Source: Arachis hypogaea (Eukaryota > Streptophyta > Magnoliopsida > Fabales > Fabaceae). From it: 64,000 nt of DNA. Positions 10,867 through 20,211 of this stretch are shown here, piece by piece. Position 1 is the first letter of the stretch, and the number at the start of each line of letters is the position of its first letter. Under the pieces are notes generated by a model that saw only the letters and a list, made by a program, of their open reading frames with translations, searched no databases and had not been told where the DNA came from. The translations under genes were made by a program, and so were the position numbers. The stretch is taken from NCBI RefSeq assembly GCF_003086295.3, contig NC_092044.1:3746843-3810842 (forward strand), read 5' to 3'.

Positions 10867-11000
10867 TGACGTAAGCGCTTAGGTCATAGAGCACCAACAA
10901 TGTAGCTGGTGCAAGATAATAAACAATAACGTAAGCAATGACGTCATAAGAAGGGTAAGGATGGGAATTGTCCATCAGACCCAACCATTATAAATAGGTT
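10865..11000 (+). promoter_or_regulatory. Pararetroviral pregenomic RNA promoter with as-1-like element and TATA box
   Basis: TATAAATA lies at 10990-10997. Upstream, at about 10928-10946, is a paired motif (AACGTAAGCAATGACGTCA) shaped like the CaMV 35S as-1 element, with two TGACG-like half sites; another TGACGTAAGC sits at about 10867. TGACG sites bind TGA-class bZIP factors. Position between the transactivator and the movement protein matches the full-length-RNA promoter of the family. Transcription would start about 30 bp after the TATA box. Confidence 0.75.
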
Positions 11001-11142
11001 GCTTAGGCAATTGTAGAAGGCATCAAACAATAGAAAGCAGAAGGCTAAGAGTACTCATATGCTAGGAGAGCAAGGAGGAAGCGGCCGAGGCGATTCTATA
11101 GTTTGAAGAAGAATTCCCTTAGGAAATACCAATACTAAACTC

Positions 11143-11180
11143 CCCTCTGGAGTTAGTATCTACAATCTCCCCTCTGGAGA
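11143..11180 (+). repeat. Direct repeat of a CTCC...GGAG hairpin motif in the viral leader
   Basis: CTCCCCTCTGGAG occurs twice, about 25 bp apart, between the TATA box and the poly(A) signal. Each copy can pair CTCC with GGAG. It lies in the part of the transcript expected to be repeated at both RNA ends, so it may matter for leader structure; that role is inference. Confidence 0.55.
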
Positions 11181-11207
11181 TAAAAACATCTTATATAAAA
11201 TATTCTA

Positions 11208-11213
11208 AATAAA
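11208..11213 (+). terminator. Viral poly(A) signal AATAAA
   Basis: AATAAA lies about 210 bp downstream of the viral TATA box and just before the movement-protein gene. In this family the signal is bypassed near the 5' end and used on the second pass round the circular genome. Confidence 0.65.
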
Positions 11214-11260
11214 GGAAGTTTTTCTCCAGATAGGTATGCCTTTATCTTAATCTCATAGTT

Positions 11261-12178
11261 ATGAATTATTTAGAAAGTTTAGAATTAACGGAAGAATCTG
11301 ATTATTATAGACTATCTGCCTTATTAGATAATGAAAAACAGGCTGTTCTAAAAACAGAATTAAATCTCAAATCAAATGAAAATTTTAATAAACAAAATCT
11401 TTTAAAAGAAGTTTTTAATAGAAAAAATATAATATACTATGGAAAAATTCAACTTGAAGCCCCTATAAAGATAAAATCTGCTAATGGAGAACTTGAAATA
11501 GCTCTGATAAATGATGAAGAATTGAGTAAACAGATTGAGAAAATTAAGGATCAACAAAAAAGATCTAAAATTGGATGGATTCATATTAGTACTATACAAG
11601 TCTTAATCAAATCTACATATATGAAAGGAATTAATTCACCAATAAGCTTAGCAATTTGTGACAAAAGAATTACTGATGACCCAATAGATCAAATAATTGG
11701 AATTGTTCATGAAAATTTGGCAAACGTAAATGTTAAATTCAATGCCCATCTTGGATATGCTATACCTTTATCAACTGAAAATCTTGGAAGATCTATAAGT
11801 TTGGCTTATAAATTTCACAGAAAGAATCTAATGGAACAAGACGAAGAACCATTTTCAATTACATATGCAATAAATTATGCTTTAACAAATAGCCATCATA
11901 GTATAATATTTAAAAACAGAGAAAGAATTTATGTCGATGAATTATTTCAGAAAATTGTAAAAATAGAAATACCAAAATATAAAGCTATTAAAAACCCAGT
12001 TCTTTTACTAAAAGAACCATCAGGAAAATTAGTTTCATCGAATTTTCAAATAAGAGAATCCAAAATTAATAGCCCTTTAAGTTTATCTAAGTTAAAAATT
12101 AAAGAAGAAAATTCTGAAATAAAAGAATTAACAAAAAAGGTCGAAAAATTAAATGAAACCCTAAACACTAAGTTATGA
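11261..12178 (+). CDS. Viral movement protein
   Basis: 305 residues, intact. First ORF after the promoter, the usual place for the caulimovirid movement protein of the 30K superfamily. The middle holds a hydrophobic beta-rich region (IGWIHISTIQVLIKS, then a GYAIPLSTENLG segment) typical of the 30K fold; the end is a charged coiled coil (EIKELTKKVEKLNETLN), the part that in CaMV binds the virion-associated protein. It overlaps the next ORF by 4 nt (ATGA at 12175). It would act at plasmodesmata. Confidence 0.85.
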   Translation: MNYLESLELTEESDYYRLSALLDNEKQAVLKTELNLKSNENFNKQNLLKEVFNRKNIIYYGKIQLEAPIKIKSANGELEIALINDEELSKQIEKIKDQQKRSKIGWIHISTIQVLIKSTYMKGINSPISLAICDKRITDDPIDQIIGIVHENLANVNVKFNAHLGYAIPLSTENLGRSISLAYKFHRKNLMEQDEEPFSITYAINYALTNSHHSIIFKNRERIYVDELFQKIVKIEIPKYKAIKNPVLLLKEPSGKLVSSNFQIRESKINSPLSLSKLKIKEENSEIKELTKKVEKLNETLNTKL

Positions 12179-12411
12179 CAATAAATAAAGAGAAAATATA
12201 TGTAACCTATCAAGACAAGAAACAAGAGCTCTTTGAAAGAAAAAATCGGTTGAATTATTTACAGTTTTCTGAAATAAATCAAAGAGCATTTGAAACTCTA
12301 AAAATAATCTATGACAAATTGAAAGGAGAAGTTGAAGAGTTAGAAAAATTAATAGAATCTCTAGAAAATAATGATGAATCGATGATAGAATTTGCAGAAA
12401 TTCTAAGATAA
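12175..12411 (+). CDS. Viral small ORF, coiled-coil protein of unknown role
   Basis: 78 residues, intact. Rich in Glu, Lys and Leu, with heptad-like spacing (LKGEVEELEKLIESLE). Coupled to the movement-protein stop through ATGA. By position it could equal the soymovirus ORF Ib, but I recognise no motif. Confidence 0.6.
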   Translation: MTINKEKIYVTYQDKKQELFERKNRLNYLQFSEINQRAFETLKIIYDKLKGEVEELEKLIESLENNDESMIEFAEILR

Positions 12412-12414
12412 CTA

Positions 12415-12606
12415 ATGAAGTATACAAAGATTGAAAGACCAGAAAATAAAATAAAAAGAAAAAGTGCGAAAAAATTAAAAAGTAAAATAAAGGAATATAA
12501 AAGAGAATTAAATAATCTTCAATTCGAAATTAATGACCTTATAATAAAAAGGATAGAAATAAGAACAAATATAAACAAGTTGGAGCTAAACTTAAAAAAT
12601 TTATAA
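12415..12606 (+). CDS. Viral small ORF, basic coiled-coil protein
   Basis: 63 residues, very Lys-rich (about a quarter of residues) with alternating hydrophobic positions, consistent with one long helix. It starts 3 nt after the previous stop and ends directly against the next start codon. Function unknown. Confidence 0.5.
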   Translation: MKYTKIERPENKIKRKSAKKLKSKIKEYKRELNNLQFEINDLIIKRIEIRTNINKLELNLKNL

Positions 12607-12834
12607 ATGTCTGGAACACCATATTATGATTTAAAAGAATTAAAGCTGTTAAAAGAAAAAATGGAGAATGAAATTGAAAAATTAAACAGATATTTAGAAA
12701 CAGGAGAAAGTGAAGAAATAAAAGAAGTTATTGAGGATTTGAGAAATTATATTAAAGAAAAAGACAAACAGATAAAAGATTTTATATACAATAATCCATG
12801 CAAAAAAGAATATTATAAACTAAAACAAGATTGA
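12607..12834 (+). CDS. Viral small ORF preceding the primer-binding site
   Basis: 75 residues, charged helical protein (KLLKEKMENEIEKLNRYLE). Its ATG follows the previous TAA without a gap. It is the last ORF before the tRNA primer-binding site. Function unknown; such tight packing fits translation by reinitiation. Confidence 0.5.
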   Translation: MSGTPYYDLKELKLLKEKMENEIEKLNRYLETGESEEIKEVIEDLRNYIKEKDKQIKDFIYNNPCKKEYYKLKQD

Positions 12835-12921
12835 AAAATTATGGTCAATACTTTTTATAAAGCACCTATACAAATAGAAATTTCGAAAAAGAAATTAAAA
12901 GAAAAATTCAAATTAAAAATT

Positions 12922-12939
12922 TGGTATCAGAGCCAAGTT
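12922..12939 (+). promoter_or_regulatory. tRNA-Met primer-binding site of the pararetrovirus
   Basis: TGGTATCAGAGCCAAGTT matches the complement of the 3' end of plant initiator tRNA-Met (TGGTATCAGAGCC plus most following bases), the standard minus-strand primer site of Caulimoviridae. It lies about 85 nt after the last small ORF, not in the RNA leader, and within about 20-150 nt of the right edge of the insertion. Confidence 0.9.
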
Positions 12940-13075
12940 AACGATTAAGGGTAACACATTCTCTTTAAACAACACTTTTAGTGATACGCTTTCAGTTACC
13001 AAATGTCCACAACTAATTGGTAAACTTCTTTGTAGTCACCATAGGTACAATAAGATAGTAGGTACCATAGAAGGC
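12940..13075. repeat. Right flank of the viral insertion with inverted CACTA-like motifs
   Basis: Contains CACTTTTAGTGATACGCTTTC and several GGTAC/GTCACC/GGCACC motifs that resemble, inverted, those in the left flank at 5729-5812. The exact virus-host junction cannot be fixed by eye and may lie inside this interval. Confidence 0.4.
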
Positions 13076-13079
13076 ACCT

Positions 13080-13920
13080 ATATATAATTATCTATATCTA
13101 TATCGTTGGAGATGAAAACTAAGAAACTGAAATTGAGAGATGGAAATTGAAAGATAGAGACTAGATTAAGTTTCTGTGTTGTATTTAGTATAAAATATAT
13201 TGGATTGAATTATGTTTTAGTATTATGTTTAATTTAAGATAAATATAGAGATTAAAGAGTAAATTTAAAATTTGAAAAGTTAAATAAGAATATTTTTAAA
13301 AAATAATATTATTAAAATTTCAGTTTCTATGGTAACAAATTTTAGTTTCTTGTATTCCTATTTTCTAGAGATATTAAAATGACTAAAATTTTAAATTTTA
13401 GAATTGAAATTTTAATTACGGTATCTAATTATCAAATATAACACTGAATCCTAATTCTTTAATCTCAATCTCGATTTTTAAAAGCAAACGCCACCTTAGA
13501 TCCAAGAATATTTGGCATATGTCTGACCGAGCTACAATATAATTGGTGAAGTGCAAGACAACAATAATCTCCAAAATTATTTACGATTTCATAAAAGTTT
13601 TTTTTAAAGCAAACATGAATTCATATAGGTTTATTTTTGTCTATTAAAATTCTATTTTTATTTAAAAAATAAAATAATAAATATTGAACTCTAATTAATA
13701 ATAAAAATTTTAATATTATCTTATAAAATAATCTCTCTTGAAAACTTAACCGATTAAATAGAGATACATAAATACATATATCAAATCTATTGAGTAATTC
13801 CTCTTTCAACTATAGTTATAACATACTCAAGTACGTGAACAAGTTTAAAAATACATTCAATATCTTGTACAAGTTTACATCTAGAGATAATATATATAAG
13901 TAATAATAAACCCTAAACTA
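13080..13920. other. A+T-rich intergenic stretch, nothing recognised
   Basis: Long A/T runs between the viral insertion and the 3' side of the receptor kinase. Short open frames here have no family features. Confidence 0.3.
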
Positions 13921-14060
13921 TAAAGTACATCGTCCCAAAAGCTTTAGCTGATAGAAAAAGATAACACTAATGATTATATTTTTAATACTTTTTAAATTTC
14001 TATTGTACACATTGTACAAATATTTCATTGGCTCCCTATACTTTCTCTTGTTGTTATTAC
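13921..14060 (-). repeat. Dispersed repeat copy 1 (TATAGGGAGCCAAT family)
   Basis: Read on the minus strand it gives a TATAGGGAGCCAATGAAATA start, a TGTACAATGTGTACAATAG segment and a CTATCAGCTAAA-CTTTTGGGA segment. The same order occurs at 25823-25950 and 34906-35010 on the plus strand. It lies immediately downstream of the receptor-kinase gene. The element class is unknown. Confidence 0.65.
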
Positions 14061-14119
14061 CTGGCCTTCCTACAAGAGAAAATTCTGTTTCAAGTTGCAT
14101 GGACATGTGAGGTGCAATG

Positions 14120-17100
14120 CTAACCATTTTCAAGAAATAGGAAATCCTTTAGGTCTAAAAGGACTTGACTTATGTCTGGTCTTTGAGCTGAAACTCTTGT
14201 GCAACACAAGGCAATCTCAAAAACTTTCCTTAAAGAGTCAACATTAAAGTCTCCTTGTTGCAACAACCTTGAATCAACAATGTTTTGAATATCATCACCT
14301 CTTTCAACTATGGGCCTAACCCATTCAAGTATGTGAATGGCACCATCATCTCTTACTATTATTGCAGCTTCACCCGTCATCAATTCAAGCAGAATTATTC
14401 CCAAGCTATAAACGTCGCTCTTTTTATTCAAGTATCCAACCCTATGAAACCTATTTAATTATATCAACAAACAATTATAAACAATTTAAGTGACTATTAA
14501 CATATATACATATAATTAATAAATCTAACCATGGTTATTGTACACTTTCTTATATATGTATTATTATATAACATTAATAGGTCTATTTTATATATTTTTA
14601 ACAAATAAAATAATTACATCTTTTATTAATTACATATTTTATATAACATTTTATATAATTCCAATACAAAATTTGTTTTCTAGTGCTCGTTCTCACATTT
14701 TTAACAATTAATACAATTTATAGTTGAAGTTTATTAGACAAAAAATTAAACTTTGGGAACACGTATTAAACATATTCTATTATTTAACTATTTATCAATG
14801 TTTATGTTCTATAAAAGTAGAAATTAAATAATGCGATAAATTAATTATTTAGAATCTAATTTAATTAATTATATATGATATTTTTATATTCAAATAAAAT
14901 ATTTAAGAAGACTCATTTTATGCATTATCAAACCATAATTCACTACAAGGTAATTTATTCTCTAATTTTTAAATTCAAAAAATACCGAACAATTGTCTAA
15001 ATAAAATACTTCTTAGCTAGACAAATTAGGTATTGGTAGGGCTGGAAATGAGTCAAGTCAGCTCATGAGTCAGTTTGAACTCGACTCATTAATAGCTCGA
15101 TAAGCTAAACTCGTAAGGTGATGAGCCGAGTTTGAACTTGGAATTGAGCTCATAAATTAAATTAATCGAGCTTGAGTTTGGATAAATTCAGCTCATTAGC
15201 TTAGCTTGTGAGCTAGCTCGCTCAATTATATATATAATATTAAAAGTATAGATAAATACGTATAGGATATGCGTATTAATAATTTAATATATATATATAT
15301 ATACATAAAATAGTAATATATAATTTTATATATATATATATATATTCATATTCTTAATTATTTAAAATTTTATAGTCATTTTTTATATATAATTTTGATG
15401 TAAGACATAAATAAAAAATTTATAATTGATAGATAGATAATATATAAAATTTATCTTTTTTAAATATTTTTTAATATATATGAGTTATAATTTATTGATA
15501 TAGAATTATAGATTATGTTCCTATTATTTGAGCCAACTCATGAGCTTTCGTTGAGTCGATCTTGAATTTATGAAATAAGTTTGATTGTTAATGAGTTAAG
15601 TCGTGAGCCAAATTTAATTTTCGTAAGCTAAATTTAAACTTAGTCTAACTTGTCTGACTTCCAACCCTAGGTATTTAATAAAAATCATATAACTAAATGG
15701 TGACAAAATTCAGTAGAGTTAATTAAATTACTTGATTAAATATATAGTCACATAATTAACTATCTAACTCCCATGAGTTTGATGAAATTTAAGTGTGAGC
15801 AAATGATTGGAATTTGTTTTTAATTAATTTCTTCATCACTTTAATTATTGTATTAACTATTAAGTATTGCTTACTCTGGATCAATGTAGCCTGGTGTGCC
15901 AGCAGGGCGAGTTGATATGTGAGAATCATCATCATTAGGAAAAGCTCTACTAAGACCAAAATCAGATATCTTGGCATGATTCCACTTATCTAGTAATATG
16001 TTTGAAGTCTTCAAATCTCTATGTACAATAGCTGTCTTACAACCATTATGCAAATAATCTAGTCCTGAAAGTTCATAACAAATTCACACGTGTAACAAAC
16101 ATTATGAACCATGACAACTAATAAAAATGTAATAATGTTATATATATATAGTTGAAAAACACATACCATTCGCCACATCAATTGCAATATTAAGTCTCTC
16201 ATCCCACTTCAACACATTTGGATGTTGCTCTGCACATGGAATAGGAATGACTTAAATAAAAATGTAAGGCAACGTTTTATTGTAGTTTTTAATTAATATT
16301 TAGGTTAAGTATAAATTTTATTTCTAATGTTTAAAGCGTTTTATTTTTATCTTAAATATCTTATTTTGTTTTATTTTTTTGACAAAGTAAAAAATTTTCT
16401 TTTAAAAATATTATTTTTTTTGTTATGATTTTTTTAAGGTTAAATTATACAGTTAGTCTCTACACTTTAAAAATTTATAACTGAGTTCCTAAAGAGAATT
16501 AAAATTTGTAATTTAGTCTTTATTACCAGTCAAAAAGTGTTGATTTAATAGAATATTCTCAAAATATACTGAGAATATTTTGTTAAAATAAAGAATATGT
16601 TGAGAATATTCTGTTAAATCAAACTTTTTTTAACGACGAAAATTAAATTACAAATTTTAATTCTCTTTAAGGATTCAATTATAAACTTTTAAAGTGTAAA
16701 GACTAATTTATAATTTTACTAAAAGTGTAAAGACCAATTGTGTAATTTAACTTTTTTTAAGTAGCAACAAAAATTGTAGTCCTAGTTGGTATAGTAGTAG
16801 TTGTAATAATTTGAAAGTAAAAATAATATAATAAAAAAAGATAATAATATAAAAAATATTTTTAGAAAAAAAGATAGTTTCGATCATAAAACTAAAATAA
16901 AATGAAATAAAATATTTGAGATAAAAAATTATAATGTTTTAAATATTAAAAACAAAACTAAAATTTAATCAAAATGTTAGAGACTAAAACTGATATTTTA
17001 TCCAAACAATGTACAAGAAAACATTATAAAATGAAATTAAAGCATATGCATATGCACGTTATATCTTATAACAAAGAAAAAATGGTTATTATTGTTCCAC

Positions 17101-20100
17101 TTGGATGAAGTATGTACTTGATAAATGTCGATGGAGATTTCCATTTGCCATGTATTCATAAATCAATGCTTTAATCTCTCCTTCATCACAATAGCCAACG
17201 AGGGACACCAAGTTCCTATGACGAATACTCCTATGGAGTTCTACCTGCATTTCAAAATTAAAATACATTTTGAGATTATTCATGAAAATATTTTTTTTTC
17301 AAGATATATAAGACTCAAATAATTTGTTCTTGAAATTTTATGTGATAACTACTTTGGATCTTTGAATCCTAAAAACAATAGTTCTTCGTGAATAAAGTTA
17401 ATCCTTAGCTTCTATTATATTATTAATCTAGTTAATAGAAAATACTTATATGCATAGTTAATAGTGAGTTTGGATTGATTTTTTTAAAAAAGTATTTATT
17501 TATTTTTATTTTAAAAAAATTAATAAATAAAAGTTATTTCATATTTAATAAGACTTTTTGAAAAGTGTTTTCAGATATTTAAAAGGTAAGGTATTGGTTA
17601 TTTATAAAAAATATTTTAAAAAAATATATATTTAAATATATTTAAAATTTAATAAAAATATTTTATTTTTTATAAAAAATATTATTTTACTCAAATAAAT
17701 TAATTAAAACCAACACTAAATGTAATTGTAGGTTTTGATAGCTCACATAACACAAAAAAATGTTGAACTTAATTTGTTTTGTAGGGTTACTTTGAAAATT
17801 TTATTAAAAAATCAATAAAAAAAATTAGGATTTAGATATTTTTATCGTACGAAATCTATTTTTTATAGGTACAACGTTAATTTTTTTAATTTATAGATAC
17901 TTTTGTCAGCATTCGTAAACTTCATGATTACTTTTGATAGTTTTTTCATAACAAAAATATCAACTTAATTAATGTTTATAAAACTCATAAACCAAATAAA
18001 CCTGGATTGTTGTTATTTTGCTCAATTTTAACAGGAGTTAATAAACTAACCTCTGATTGGAATTCTTTGAAGCCTTGTGTGGAAGATACCGAAAGCAATT
18101 TGACGGCAGCTTGAGTGTGATCTTGTAGAACGCCAAGATAAACTTTTCCAAATCCTCCTTCTCCAATTATTGTTTTTAAGTTATCAGTAATATTCAGAAT
18201 CTCACTATAACTGAATGCTTTTTGTTTTGACTCCAAACATACTTCTTTTCTACAATCCAACTTGTCTTTGGTGGGAATATGTAGAGTTGGACCTTTTAAT
18301 GTACAATGACATAATATAAATATGAAAAAAAAATGTAACGTAAGAACTCAATTAAAAAAAATATATAAATTTAATTGAAAATTTGATAAAATTATAAAAA
18401 TCAATAAAATAATTAAACCTAAAATTTATAATATAATTATTGTAGATAATCTAGCAAGGATTATTTATTTTGAAGTTTCTTAACCAAAAAGTAAAACTAA
18501 ACCTTTTAAATATGTAAAGTATAATTTTGAAAACAAAATTGTCAAACTTGAATATGATTTTTTGATGAATATTAAAAACAAAAAATATATTTTATCCAAA
18601 TAAATATAATTCCAAACATATATATGTAATACACATCAAAATATAAACATGCAAATTGAATATTATTTCATTGCAACAATATCATTTGTTATTAACTACT
18701 ATAAAGGAGGATTTGATCTTACCTTTCTGTCTTCTTTTTGATATCCAAAATCCAAGGACAATGAAAAGGATGACAATTAAAGCTGGAAATGATGCAATAA
18801 GTGGTACAAAAAAGTTCTTCTTATTGCATGAATATTTCTTACATAGATTAGGATTATCAGCCACACTGAAAAGGGATTTCAGGGGTGCCATGACTTTAGT
18901 TATTACATATATACATAAATTACTAACCAACTTAGAAAGGGTAACCCATAAATTATAAAAAGTACCTTAATTGCAAAGACTTATTATCTGCCTTCTTCAA
19001 TAGAGCCTCAGGAATTAAACCTGAAAGCTTGTTCTTAGTTAAATTACTGCAAAGATAATGAGATACAATTTAATCTCACTTATAAGGTCCATATATAAAT
19101 CTTTTTTTTCTTAAATATAAATTATTTTTATATTTTTTGAAATTTATCAAATTATAATAAAGATTAAAAAGCCAAAAATTTATGTAACTTTTTATTTTTT
19201 TAAAATTTTATAAAGGACTTTCTTAGGTAGATAATAGCTTTTGTGAACAATAGGTTCTAAAATTAACCCAATAAAATAAAAATACACTGCACTTTCAAAT
19301 TATTCATCTAAATCTTAATTAGAATAATCATCCGCATACCAAATGAATTGAATATCTGATATATCCATTGTTCACGTTATTTAATATTTTTATTATCTAC
19401 TGTATATATATTTTTTTTATAAACTTACAGAACTTTTAATTTCGGCAACTCTGCTAAAAATTCAGGCACAGGTCCTTCCAACTCATTGTCAGACAAATCC
19501 CTGAAACATATATAGTAATACTTTAATTTGTGAGAAAAATAAGTAACTTATTCCCCCAAAACTTGCTTCTGTATACATAAGAGAATTCTAGTTCTATACT
19601 CACAAAAATTCTAGTTCTGTAAAATATGAGAACGAAATATTTATCTGCCCACTCAATTTGCTTGACCTGAGGTTCCTGCATGCTCGTGATTTACAATTTA
19701 TTGGTAATAAATTAAAAAAAAGTGCAAATATTAAATTTACATATAAATTTATACATGGAAATTAAACAAACTTTCATTATATATCTTGTATATTTCTCAA
19801 AGCTAATAAGCTTAGAACTCACAAAGATTTGATCCTTGCATTTTTGTGTGAGGTACAATTGAGACCCTCCCATGTAAACTGTGTAGGACGACATGGATCA
19901 CCTTGCCAATTCAACTTTGTAATTTGGTAAGCGCTTTTTATGTCCTCTATTGCACACACTAAATGCAATACATACAATAAATATATACATAAATAGAATT
20001 CACGCAATGGTGGTAAAAAATATTAATATTAGGACAAATTATTTCGGTTAGATTTTATTTATGATTATGTTCAAAATGTCTTATTTTTATATTATTTCAT

Positions 20101-20153
20101 TCTATTTTTGTTCTCTAATTAAAATTATTTTTTTAAATAATAATAATAATAAA

Positions 20154-20211
<58 letters not shown>

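Larger units (their letters stand above)
5813..12940 (+). mobile_element. Endogenous pararetrovirus (Caulimoviridae, soymovirus-like), near-complete single copy
   Basis: A compact block of plus-strand ORFs with stop/start overlaps, a plant pararetrovirus gene set, no introns and no LTRs. In the viral circle the order from the promoter (10.99 kb) is: movement protein, three small ORFs, tRNA-Met primer-binding site (12922), then from the left edge a 139-aa ORF, coat protein, protease/RT/RNase H and transactivator. A primer-binding site downstream of the movement-protein block rather than in the RNA leader is what I recall for soymoviruses. The copy is linear and opened close to the primer-binding site. 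All ORFs except the transactivator are open, so the insertion looks young or the copies are selected. The plus strand is strikingly A-rich compared with nearby host exons. Genus assignment is inference from gene order. Confidence 0.9.

Noticed and set aside
5813..12940. Interpretation as an LTR retrotransposon because of the tRNA-Met primer site and RT
   Set aside because: No long terminal repeats, no integrase domain, and a caulimovirid movement protein, coat protein and transactivator are present.
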